NCBI GenBank assembly: GCA_030180135.1
Contig: CM058237.1
Location: 105,105,904 to 105,169,903 of the forward strand
Source of the DNA: Orychophragmus violaceus
Taxonomy: Eukaryota; Streptophyta; Magnoliopsida; Brassicales; Brassicaceae
Direction: 5' to 3'
Length of the DNA: 64,000 nt
In this document: positions 21,690-32,196 of the stretch, in pieces
Layout of the letters: each line of letters opens with the position of its first letter
Position numbering within the stretch: the stretch's first letter is position 1
Notes under the pieces: generated by a model
Seen by the model: the letters and a program-made list of their open reading frames with translations, nothing else
What the model was told of the DNA's origin: nothing
Databases searched by the model: none
Program-made: the position numbers and the translations under genes

Positions 21690-23200
21690 GATTTAGTTAT
21701 GCATTCCATGAGAAATCTTATCAAATAAGAAAACTCGCATTATATTCAAACAATGTTTCCTCAATGAATATAATGATCCAAGACCCATACTTCACCAAAA
21801 TCTGAGTGGACGACTCGTCATCACCCAAACTTTAGTTATCTAGGTAAGCAAATCATTGCTAATTGTACCCAGTACAACTCTTGGTTGCAGATAAGACAAT
21901 CCATGTCTCATCTACTCTGACGTCTCTGGGCCCAGAACTTCTGATGGCCCAGTCAAGTAAACCAATCTCTTTAGTCTTGTGATCATTGACAGTCGCACTG
22001 CAAGTCTATCAATGATCACCTGCCTTACTCATGTAGTAGTGGATACCAAGGACTCCAAGGCTATCCAACAAACGACACAAGTCTTGACAGTAGACAAGAT
22101 TTGGGCAAGACATCAAGGTTACTTGATATTTAGTTGAGGAAACTAAACTCTGAAAAGTTAGCACATCAATCTCTTAGGTCATGTAATTGTTGTTCTCAAG
22201 CACTGCAAGTCCATCAACATAATTACCTGCCTTACTCACATAATTGTGGACACTAAGCTCTTGGCTAGACCATCACACAATGAAATGAGTCTTGACAGTT
22301 GACCATATTGAAGCTAAGCTTTGATCAAGGTTTAAGTTGAGTTTGGTTTCTGCAGATTCATGGTTCAATAACCAGAATTGCGAGCACTGTGTCGATCGAC
22401 GCAGACTATGTCTGTCGATCGACACTACCAAACAAAACCGGACTTCAATAACCGGTTAATCCAATTAACCCGGTTCATTGAACCGGTCATGTCGATCGAC
22501 ACAACCCATGTGTGACGGTCGACATAGACCTGAACCGAATACAGTTTTGATAATCGGTCCAATCCAATTGAACCGACTTATCAGATCAAACTGATCTTTA
22601 CTATTTAAATCGGCTTATACTAATTGAGATAACTGGTTCAATCAAATTGAATCAATTCATCCAATTCAAACCGTTTCAACCAGTTTCAACTAATTGTGAT
22701 AATCGGTCCAATCCAATTGAACCGTTTTATCCAATCAAACTGATTTTAACCAAATCGGTTTATGCTAATTGAGATAATCAGTTCAATCCAATTGAACCAA
22801 TTTATCCAATTTAAACCGATCTATTCGGATTTAACCAAGCATGATAACCGGTCCAATCCAATTGAACCGATTAACCATTCGCTAGGTCTGTGTCGACCGA
22901 CACTAACCTGTGTCGATCGACACTTGACCGAATATGTTCTGTGTCGACCGACACTTAACCTGTGTCGATCGACACAACAGCTTTTCTGATTTTTCTTCGC
23001 GAAAAACCCTAGCCGCCGATTCTGTCGAATTCACATCTCTGTGTCGACCGACACACCTAGTGTGTCGATCGACACTGTGCGAAAACACATAATCGTTTTT
23101 CAATCAGATCGATCTCACCTATTCTTAATCAAACAACCTAGTTTGCGAATCTAAATCATCAAATTCAATTAAACAGGTTGATTCAATGGAAAACCCTAAG
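21690..23200 (-). other. Copia-2 leader with two repeat blocks
   Basis: Positions 21800-22300 match the copia-1 leader. Positions 22440-22870 hold repeated variants of AACCGGTCCAATCCAATTGA with CCGATTTA between them. Positions 22385-22520 and 22891-23074 hold TGTCGAYCGACA dyads; pairs start at 22891/22911, 22942/22963 and 23042/23063, that is 20, 21 and 21 bp apart. No gene is seen. Confidence 0.7.
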
Positions 23201-23212
23201 GCTCTGATACCA
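23201..23212 (-). other. Copia-2 primer-binding site (tRNA-iMet)
   Basis: The minus strand reads TGGTATCAGAGC one base inside the 5' LTR. Confidence 0.92.
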
Positions 23213-23213
23213 C

Positions 23214-23944
23214 TGATGGAATTCCTATTGCAGTTCCTAATCCGATTAGGCAACCCTAAGTCTAAATTCCGAGCCTAGGATCTCAGGGTTTAAGTAATTG
23301 AATCATGGATCTCGCGTTTACCTTGTTCTGGCAGTGGAAGATAAGCAGGTAAATGAGATCTCTGTAGCGCCTCAGATGCTGCGCCTCTACTGCAGTCCAC
23401 ACGCACACAAGCTGGAATCCGCAGGGATGCTAGTACCGGGATTCGGATCTCCTGGGAACTAAGTTTCTAGAGGAAGAGCCTCTGTTTTCTATCAAGAAAA
23501 CTCTCTCTGGCGGCGCTAATCCCTATAGTCGAATCTCTGAGTCCATTTATTTATAGACTTCGACATAAACCGAAACATCAGTTTCGGTATTCGCCTTGTG
23601 TCGACCGACACACTTAATGGTGTCGATCGACACACATCTTGTGTCGACCGACGCACCCAATAGTGTCGATCGACACACCTCATTAAAACTCATATTCGAT
23701 GTGTATCCAATACACATCGACCAGACCATGTGCCAATGATCAATCCCATACAAAGTGTATCCAACTTACTTAGGTGTGTGACCCTGTAGGTTCACACGAT
23801 ACCAGAAATGAGTTACAACTCATTTGTCATAAGCGGTTTCTAGCAAAACATTATGACTACCTAGTATCACATGAATTTTCCGATCTCGACAATACAACTA
23901 TCTCTAGAGTGAGTACAATGTGATTTCAGGACATAATCCCAACA
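23214..23944 (-). repeat. Copia-2 5' LTR (731 bp)
   Basis: Partner of 16866-17596, with about 13 substitutions and no length change. It ends CCCAACA at 23944. Confidence 0.92.
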
Positions 23945-24632
23945 GTCTGCACACTTCTTTGCCATCAAGAAGACTGATGGAGTGGGCAAGCTTGCTGAGA
24001 GATACATTGATGAGGTCGTGAGACTTCACGGTATTCCAGCAAGTATAGTCTCGGATCGGGACGGTCAATTCACTTCTTATTTCTGGCAAGATTTTCAGAA
24101 AGCCCTAGGAACAAGAGTGAACATGAGTACGGCTTACCATCCTCAAACGGATGGACAGTCGGAGAGGACCATACAGACGCTGGAAGACATGCTAAGAGCA
24201 TGTGTTCTAGACTGGGGGGATCTGGTCTATCTCAAGATGATCACGTTTAAAGGAAGGGCATGAGTTTCCAAAAGAGGAAAATTAGACCCAAGATACTTAG
24301 GGCCGTTCAGAATCCTAGAAAGGGTTGGGATGGTCGCATACAAGCTTGACTTATCGGATGAGATGGATGCATTTCACAATGTATTCCATGTATCACAACT
24401 CAGGAAGTGCTTGATGGACCATGACGTAATTGTGCCTGAGTTACCTAAGTATCTTAAGGAAAAACTGACAGTAGAATTCAAACCAGTTCGGATTATTGAA
24501 AAGTCAGAAAAAGCAACAAGGAAGAAGGCGATAGAGATGGTTAAAGTCGTATGGGATTGCAACGGAACAGAAGAAATGACTTGGGAAACAATATGCAAGA
24601 TGAAGGCTAAATATCCTAAGTGGTTTAAGTAA
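23945..24632 (+). pseudogene. Gypsy-2 integrase C-terminal half (internal deletion)
   Basis: This continues the core cut at 16865: VSDRDGQFTS carries the second catalytic Asp and DGQSERTIQTLE the Glu. Directly after RACVLDWG the text jumps to DLVYLK at a run of G, so the segment normally joining the core to the C-terminal domain (some 80-100 residues in relatives) is missing. A TGA follows at 24261-24263. The tail (PVRIIEKSEKATRKKAIEMV ... EEMTWETICKMKAKYPKWF) resembles the chromodomain-like end of plant gypsy integrases. Nonfunctional. Confidence 0.85.
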
Positions 24633-24681
24633 TTTGAGGAGGATGAACAAATTGACTCGGATTCGGAGACGAATCCCTTTC

Positions 24682-24697
24682 AAGGGGAGGGGGGAGA
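24682..24697 (+). other. Gypsy-2 polypurine tract
   Basis: AAGGGGAGGGGGGAGA directly precedes the 3' LTR start TGTAACATCC at 24700. Confidence 0.85.
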
Positions 24698-24699
24698 CT

Positions 24700-26190
24700 T
24701 GTAACATCCTCGATCCTCAATAGGATCGCCGGGATGCACCATGACCGATTTGAAGAAGGAAAACGTAATAAAGATGCATAGAAACTCGTCCATGGTGTGA
24801 AACATTATTTTCTGAATTAATTTAGAATTAATTCAGAGAATAATAGGGATTTTAGACATTTTAATGTCTTCTGGTGCCAGGCTGAAAAAGGGCATAAGGA
24901 CTATATAAGGGGGTGGGTATACTTGAGTGACCAAGCAGCCTGGAAACTTGACCACGGATGGACCGTGGGCAAGTTATACCCACCCAAACTCGGATAGACC
25001 GAGGCAAGGAAGGAATATGATTGAATCAAGGGGAAGATTCACCTGGAAAGGGAATCCGGATGTGTAAGTTCGGGGTGGAATCAAAGGATTAATCCATCCG
25101 GTGAAGATCATGGGCAGACTTAGCCAAAATAAACAAGGAAAAGTTAAGTCATCAGGATAATCAGCTCAAACCAGCTGAACCATCGAGCTAAGTTAGCTCG
25201 ATCTGCTCGGTAAGTAGACGGGAAGCTCAACTCAGTTGTGATGAGTGTTCGGTAGTTAAGGCAGCTAGTTGACTGAAGTTAGCTAGTGACCCATCTGGAC
25301 GGTTGTGGGCGAAAGGTCACGATGAACGGATGTGACTGTTCGGGTAGACAACTTTCACCCGTTTGCTGGCCAAGGCAGTTGGGAAAATTGCCTATAAAAT
25401 ATTTGGCCTTGGGCGAGTTTTTGCACACACAGAAAGCTCAGGAAAATTCTCATAAAGCTAAAGAGCGATCGTGAGGAAATAAAGGAAAGAAAGGGAGATT
25501 GGCTTATCGTTCAAGGAAGCGGTTAGCCGGAAGCGATCTCGGATTGCAAATAGGACCGAGCATGGATCCATCTGCGTCTAAGGATTGCAGACATAAGGCA
25601 GAAACACCTAAGGTGCGTGCACAGGCCGTCCTGGCCGAATCCACGACTCTCGGGCAAGCCGAGCGGTGCGATGGATCGGTTTGTGACTGGTTGTCTCTCT
25701 CTCTACTCGTTAAATTCATTATCTGCTTGCTTGCTCGATCGGCCGTACTTGGCATGATCGGCAGTGAAGGGATTGTGTCACGGTTATGGACTGATAGGAT
25801 GCATGATCGGATTACGATAAAGGATTGATCGGCCAAGTATGGTCTGATTGGGTGTTAAGGATGGATCATGGTCAAGGCGCAGATTGGCCTATGACCGGAT
25901 TGCATCATGGTCCAATTTGATGGTCGCGGTTGGATAAGCTTCGGGACCATATTTGGTCGCGACGGTTGGGAATGGTTTAAGGGGATTGTGGTCATGCGAG
26001 CGGGCAAAGGATCGGTGATGATCCAGCCAAGTCTCGTCCATGACTTACAATCGCCCATAATCTTTGTTTCCTAAGCCTTAGATGAACGGTTTTGGATGGG
26101 GAAATTTATATTAAGTTAGATCGGATCATATAGAACTTAGAGGCTGCGTTAACACACTAAGTTAATCTATAGATTACTTACGCCTCTTTG
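24700..26190 (+). repeat. Gypsy-2 3' LTR, left part
   Basis: It starts TGTAACATCC next to the polypurine tract. It has a TATA-like CTATAAAAT at 25392-25400, a downstream R-like stretch, and clusters of AGCT motifs (25150-25290), matching the architecture of the 5' LTR. Base identity with the 5' LTR is low outside short islands. It is cut at 26190 by the copia nest (target CTTTG, 26186-26190) and resumes at 63791. Confidence 0.8.
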
Positions 26191-26829
26191 TGTTGGAATT
26201 GTGTCCAGTAATCTCGGTACTGTCTCTAGAAAGTAAGAGTATGTCAATGATCAGACATAAGTCATATAATGCTGGGGGTCATGATGGCTTGCTAGAGTCC
26301 GCTCATGATCTATAAGTCTTGGACTTATTGCCTTTATTATATGATCCCATATGGGTCACACGCCTAAGCTAACGGGAAAATACGAACGAACGGTTTAGCA
26401 GAGGTACGGTAAAAGTGCTAGGCATTTACGGTACTTGGAGAGACTAAAGGGCCTGATTAAATCCAAGGGATTTAATCAGAACTGAGAATTGGGCCCAAAA
26501 GCCCATGAGAACTAAAGGGAGTTTTAATGAATAAAACTTGACCTAAAAGCTCTCTAATTCTTCAGCTCATTTGCGCCACCCACAGCCTCTCTCTGCGCCT
26601 CCTCTCTGTCTGGTCTAGCAGCCAATTCCCGAGCGTGCGTGTGTGAGCCTTTGGAGGATCCATCTCTTGGTGGTTCTGCTGATCTCTGACCTGTTCTATC
26701 TCCTTCCGCTGCATAAACAGGTAAAAGGTGAGATCTATATTGTTTCTATTCAAGAGAACCTAGATCTGGCATGTTTAGGATCTATTAATCTGATGAACTA
26801 AATCAGGATTAACACCAAAACATCCATCA
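26191..26829 (+). repeat. A1 5' LTR (639 bp)
   Basis: It starts TGTTGGAATTGTG and ends CATCCATCA. It holds the shared motif around 26335-26370 (GATCCCATATGGGTCACACG) and an inverted repeat at 26404-26434. It is followed one base later by the primer site. Confidence 0.93.
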
Positions 26830-26830
26830 G

Positions 26831-26842
26831 TGGTATCAGAGC
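26831..26842 (+). other. A1 primer-binding site (tRNA-iMet)
   Basis: TGGTATCAGAGC, followed by TATTGG, one base after the LTR. Confidence 0.92.
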
Positions 26843-28589
26843 TATTGGTTCTGGTTTTTCTTGTTTAGATTCAAGTTTAGGATTGTTTAAAGAGGTGTTT
26901 TTGAATCAATCTACTGATAAGAGCAAAACACTTAAGAAGCAAGAATTGAAACCTAAACAAACTAATGAAAATCGCAATCCAATCTATATGAATTGGTTGC
27001 GTCGGATTGTGGTTTGAACCGCACATCCGGATCGTGAGACGCACGGACCGATCGTTGGATCGCGTCGCGTGGTCGAACCGATCACAAGCTGGACCGATCG
27101 CGTGAGGCACTCGGCCGTCCCGATCGCGAGCGTGATCCGTCCCGATCGCGTCTCAGCCAGCAACCGTCCCGCGCCAATATCGTGACCGAGAGCCGACTGG
27201 ATCGTCCCGATCGCATGCCTCGTCACGTCCCGATGGATCGCGTCTCGTCCCGCATACGGCCCGGCTGTCCCGATCGCTCGGCGATCGCGTGAAGCCACGA
27301 CCCGAGCTCGACGATCGCGCATCCCGTCCCGAACGATCGTCCCGTCCGCAGCCGTCTCGATCATGGATCGAACGCGTGCTAGGGTTCGAGGCTAACGGGA
27401 TCGCGTGAAGATCACGGCTAGGTCACGGTCGGTTCACGTGATCAAATCGTTTCGGTTCGGTTAATGGTTCGGTTTAAAACTTGATTAAAATCAGATCGTC
27501 ACGGTTTAATAAACAGACTTAATAAATTTATTAAGTTCTGGTTAAACCGGGATAAGAAATCCAAAGTCGAAAATTGGATTTTGTCCCTAAACCAGTTTTT
27601 CTAATTTGATTTGGTTGGACCAAATAAATTGTTAAAATCCGGTTTAGTAAATAACCGGTTGACAATTGTGGTCATCGTAGTAATTAACTTTGGTTAAGAC
27701 CAATTTTAATGAACCAGACCGGTTATGTCATTTAATTGGGCAATTGGGTTATGTCTTGGACATGGTGAAATTCTTGGGCCTCGGGCCAAGAAGTTAAAAC
27801 AATTGGGCCAATTATTTGAGTCTTTCTTCAGATTTAATTTAAAATTTATTTTATAAAATTATAAATCGATTTTAAATTAAAGTTTCCGAAATTTTGAAAT
27901 TAGAAAGTTTCTTAAAATAGAAGTTTCTAGATTTGCATGTTTTGGATTTTAGGAAATTTCTATATTTAGAAAGTTTCCATTTTAGGAAGTTTCCAATTTT
28001 AGAAAGTTTTCAAAATTAGTAGGTTTCCCAAAAGGGAAAGTTTCCCAAAATAGTAATCTTCTATTTTGGGATGAATTTTAATAAACCTACAAACCTCAAA
28101 TAATATCAAGCGTTGGATGTCTTGTCCAGTCTATGTCAGCTGTCGAAGCCCATTCAATTGTATTCATGGCCTTACAGTGTGAGGGTGTCTACTTTTGCGT
28201 GGATAAGACGGTTTGTGATTCATAAATGTCATTGGGAGTCCCAGACATTAATGATTACATGACTGTATAGTCTGGTTTTCTTGACTAGGCCATCGGGAGT
28301 CCCGGGCCTTGAGACATCAGAGTGGATTGGGCCTCGGGCCCAGATTCACAACCAAGAGTTATATCACGGATATAATTAGCCGACATAGGGCTTACCGATA
28401 TAAGCTAAGGTTGGGTGATGGCCAGTGGCCCACTTTGATCTTAGTTATATGTGGATCTTGGAATCATTATATTCTATTGAGGGTAACTTGTGTTATTGAA
28501 TATAATGCGTGATTAATCATATTAAATTTAATACAAGATTAATCATATTGAACATATTAACTAAAATCCTTTTATCTTAATTTTCAGTT
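26843..28589 (+). other. A1 untranslated leader (1.75 kb), three blocks
   Basis: Block 1 (about 26995-27420) is CpG-dense, built of GATCGCG, CGTCCCG and CCCGATCG words. Block 2 (27876-28075) is AT-rich with repeated GAAAGTTTC. Block 3 (28080-28560) is highly conserved in A2, A3, B and C; across 204 bp (28309-28512) I count only four differences from copia-C. A palindromic GGCCTTGAG/GGGCCTCGGGCCC region lies inside it. No ATG-started gene is credible here. Confidence 0.75.
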
Positions 28590-29579
28590 ATGACTAGCAC
28601 AAACAATCAAAACACTTTCTCGATCCGGTCTGTCCTTGAGATGGACAAGCTGAACGGATCAAATTTCTTGACTTGGTCGCGGAACCTGAGGCTAGTCCTC
28701 AGACAGGAGAGAAAGGACTATGTCCTTGAGAGAGCTCTCCCCGTGAGGATCGGGTCCAATGCCTCTCATGCAGTATATGATGCTTGGAATAAGCATTATA
28801 ATGATGCGGTAGATGTGCGTGGTCTGATATTGGCTACCATGGACTCAGACTTGCGGAAGCAATATGAGAACATGGAGTCGCCAATAGAGATGATCAGCAG
28901 CCTGAAATTGAAATTTCAGGAGCAGATAAGAGTGGAGAGATACCAGTTGGTTAAGTCTCTCACTAGCTGCAAGCTACCAAATGATCATCCAGTAAGTCCT
29001 CATATCAGTAAAATGATAGGTTATATTGATAACCTGAGGAAACTGGATTATCCAGTTAGCCAAGAATTGGCAACTGAGATCATTCTGCAGTCACTGCCGT
29101 CAAGCTATGATAAGTTCAGAAGGAACTATATCAAGAAAGGCTTAACGAAGACGCTGACTGAACTGCATGATATGCTCAAGACAGTTGAGCCAAACGTGAA
29201 GAGTACCCAGTATAATCTCATAATGGAGAAGGGTGGGTTTATTAAACCTAGTGCTGATAAGGGTGAAGACAAAGTTGTCCAGATTTTGAATCATGGCAAG
29301 CGTGTGTCTTCTGAGCCCAAGTCAGATACCTCTTACGTTGGTAAGTGCTGCTACTGTAAAGAGACTGGGCATTGGAAGAGAGATTGCATTAAATTCATGG
29401 AAGATGATGAGGAGTTGAAGTTGATGTATGAGACTGCTTCCTCAGGTATTCATGTTATTACTTCAAGTTCTACCTTAAAGGTATTGGATACTGGTTGTGG
29501 CACTGATATTTGTTGTAATATGCAGAGCCTAAGCAACAGTAGAACGTTGAAGGAAGGGCAAGTGGAAATGCATGTCTGA
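28590..29579 (+). CDS. gag: A1 Gag (with protease stub)
   Basis: An ATG-started frame of 329 codons, opening MTSTNNQNTFSIRSVLEMDK. The copia Gag core is complete (NGSNFLTWSRNLRLVL, SPIEMISSLK, MIGYIDNLRKLDYPVSQELA, IILQSLPSSYDKF). One CCHC knuckle CCYCKETGHWKRDC lies at residues 253-266. The frame runs past the gag/protease boundary (STLKVLDTGCG, Asp 300) and stops at 29577. Capsid and RNA-binding functions look intact; pol is absent. Near-identical Gags are at 50846 (minus) and 56418. Confidence 0.88.
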   Translation: MTSTNNQNTFSIRSVLEMDKLNGSNFLTWSRNLRLVLRQERKDYVLERALPVRIGSNASHAVYDAWNKHYNDAVDVRGLILATMDSDLRKQYENMESPIEMISSLKLKFQEQIRVERYQLVKSLTSCKLPNDHPVSPHISKMIGYIDNLRKLDYPVSQELATEIILQSLPSSYDKFRRNYIKKGLTKTLTELHDMLKTVEPNVKSTQYNLIMEKGGFIKPSADKGEDKVVQILNHGKRVSSEPKSDTSYVGKCCYCKETGHWKRDCIKFMEDDEELKLMYETASSGIHVITSSSTLKVLDTGCGTDICCNMQSLSNSRTLKEGQVEMHV

Positions 29580-30185
29580 AGGAGCTATGGATGCTGCCTC
29601 AGCCGTAGGGTTTTCACTTGTAGATGCCTTTGAGGCTTGGTTTTGTATTAAGTAATTGCTACAATGTACATGCTTTAAGCAGAGTTGTCTTTCATTTTCT
29701 TGTAAGAATTTGAATGTTTTTCTTAACGAAGACGCTGACTGAACTGCATGATATGCTCAAGACAGTTGAGCCAAACGTGAAGAGTACCCAGTATAATCTC
29801 ATAATGGAGAAGGGTGGGTTTATTAAACCTAGTGCTGACAAGGGTGAAGACAAAGTTGTCCAGATTTTGAATCATGGCAAGCGTGTGTCTTCTGAGCCCA
29901 AGTCAGATACCTCTTACGTTGGTAAGTGCTGCTACTGTAAAGAAAATGTGGATTGGAATCGATCCAAATTCGTCTTTACTGAGTATTTGTAGTTGTACTA
30001 CTTCGCTGGTTGTCCGAAGGAAACCAAGGCTTGTTACTTTTACGTCCATTCTGTTTTCTAAGAAGGGAAGTTATTTTCCAAGAAGAACAGTGGGAGTAAA
30101 AGTATAACTCGAAGAAATTCGAGAAATACAGGAGGCTGCTCAACCTGTTGAGGGAGAGCAACGGATGGATTTACAGATTTCTGTA
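29580..30185 (+). pseudogene. A1 scrambled internal segment
   Basis: This holds three pieces. The first (29580-29721) is the normal sequence after gag. The second (29722-29943) is a second copy of gag positions 29141-29363, joined inside TTTTCTTAACG. The third (29944-30185) jumps ahead to integrase/linker text also seen at 34088-34330. The piece order is gag, gag again, late pol. No usable frame remains. Confidence 0.8.
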
Positions 30186-30505
30186 GAATCTAAGACTGCT
30201 TTCTAAATCTCAATCTCTTTCTCTTTCTCTCTAACCCTAGCCCCCAGCCGCGATCTCTCTCTCTTCCTGCGCCTCCTCTCCCTTGGTCTAGCAGCCTCTC
30301 TTCCTGCTTGGTGTGCGTGTGTGAACCTCTGGAGGAGTTATCACTTGGTGGCTCTCTGATCTCTGATATACCTTCTCTTTCCGCTGCATAAACAGGTATA
30401 AGGTGAGATCCATTGTTGTTTCTATTGAAGAGAACCTAGATCCGCATGTTTAGGAACTGTTGAATCTGAGAATTGAATCTGGATTAACAACCAAAACATC
30501 CTTCA
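30186..30505 (+). repeat. A2 5' LTR, 3' half only
   Basis: This matches the downstream half of the LTR at 36925-37540 (from CTCTTTCTCTCTAACCC) and ends AACATCCTTCA at 30505. The upstream half, with the TATA region, is missing, so A2 has no promoter of its own here. Confidence 0.85.
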
Positions 30506-32196
30506 GTGGTATCAGAGCTATTGGTTCTGGTTTTTCTTGTTTAGAATCATGTTTAGGATTGTTTAAAAGGTGTTTTTGAATCAATCTACTGATAAGAGCA
30601 AAACACTTAAGAAACAAGAATTGAAACCTAAACAAACTAATGAAAATCGCAAACCAAACTATATGATTTGGTATGCGTCGGAGTGTTGATCAGTTTCGGA
30701 TCACACGTCCGGATCGTTAGACGCACAATCGATCATGGATCGGATTGGTTCGTCAACACGATCAGCAACACGGACGAGCTCACGATCGCGGATCGGATCG
30801 GATCGAACGATCGCACGATCGATTGCGATCGCGGTCTGCATCGTCTCGTCGCGACCAGCCAACGTCCCGCTCCCGTCTTGCCATCGTCCCGATCAGTCAG
30901 CGTCGCGGTTGTGATCGAGATGGGCCGATCACGGATCGCGTCCCGTCCGTTCGAACATCGCGTGATGCTGGCCGATCGTGGCTGTCCCGATAGCGAGACG
31001 CAAGCGGCCATTCCGAACGTCGTGACCTAATGGTTGGTTCGGTTTGGCTCGTGTCGTTTCGGTTCGGTTTAAGGCTCGGTTTAATCCTATTAAAATTAAT
31101 CGTCTTGGTTTAATAAACAGACTTAATAATTTTATTAAGTTCTGGTTAAACCGGGATAAGAAATCCAAAGTCGAAAATTGGATTTTGTGCCTAAACCAGG
31201 ATTTTCTAATTTGTTTTGGTTGGACCAAATAAATTGAGAAAATCCGGTTTAGTAAATAACCGGTTGACAATTGTGGTCATCGTAGTAATTAATTTTGGTT
31301 AGACCAATTTTAATGAACCAGACCGGTTATGTCATTTAATTGGACAATTGGGTCATGTCTTGGACATGGACCAATTCTTGGGCCTCGGGCCAAGAAGTTA
31401 AAACAATTGGGCCAATTATTTGAGTCTTTCTTCAGATTTAATTTAAAATTTATTTTATAAAATTATAAATCGATTTTAAATTAAAGTTTCCGAAATTTTG
31501 AAATTAGAAAGTTTCTTAAAATAGAAGTTTCTAGATTTGCATGTTTTGGATTTTAAGAAATTTCTAAAGTTAGAAAGTTTCCGGTTTTAGAAAGTTTCCA
31601 AATTTAGAAAGTTTCCAAAAATAGTAGGTTTCCAAAAATAGAAAGTTTCCCGAAATAGTAATCTTCTATTTTGGGAATGAAATTTTAATAAACCTACGAA
31701 CCTCAAATAATATCAAGCGTTGGATGTCTTGTCCAGGCTATGTCAGCTGTCGAAGCCCATTCAATTGTATTCATGGCCTTACAGTGTGAGGGTGTCTACT
31801 TTTGCGTGGATAAGATGGTTTGTGATTCATAAATGTCATTGGGAGTCCCAGACATTAATGATTACATGACTGTATAGTCTGGTTTTCTTGACTAGGCCAT
31901 CGGGAGTCCCGGGCCTTGAGACATCAGAGTGGATTGGGCCTCGGGCCCAGATTCACAACCAAGAGTTATATCACGGATATAATTAGCCGACATAGGGCTT
32001 ACCGATATAAGCTAAGATTGGGTGATGGCCAGTGGCCCACTTTGATCTTAGTTATATGTGGATCTTGGAATCATTATATTCTATTGAGGGTAACTTATGT
32101 TATTGAATATAATGCGTGATTAATCATATTATCTATAATGCGAGATTAATCATATTGAATATATTAACTAAAATTCTTTTATCTTAAATTTCAGTT
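30506..32196 (+). other. A2 primer site and leader
   Basis: The primer site TGGTATCAGAGC is at 30507-30518. The leader repeats the three-block structure of A1: CpG-dense block (about 30700-31035), GAAAGTTTC array (31480-31670) and conserved block (31680-32170). Almost identical to A3 (54742-56417). Confidence 0.8.

Larger units (their letters stand above)
16866..23944 (-). mobile_element. Copia-2, gag-bearing element with ruined pol
   Basis: Two 731-bp LTRs, a tRNA-iMet primer site, a polypurine tract and flanking ATCTG (16861-16865) / GTCTG (23945-23949), a 5-bp target duplication with one change. It inserted into the gypsy-2 integrase: removing it restores ...TKSAHFF. I count about 13 substitutions between LTRs, so it is older than copia-1, B and C. 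Gag is open for over 300 codons, while pol is degenerate throughout. Confidence 0.93.

Noticed and set aside
25286..26058. Frames of 60-110 codons in the gypsy-2 3' LTR as host exons
   Set aside because: They are within an LTR defined by a polypurine tract and a resumed end at 63791; no splice or domain evidence.
28309..28512. 67-codon frame conserved in five leaders (28309, 31916, 56137, and minus 45592, 51940) as a possible upstream gene
   Set aside because: It begins with TTG and has no early ATG; the nucleotide sequence itself is almost identical between copies, so protein conservation carries no extra information. An RNA function explains it better.
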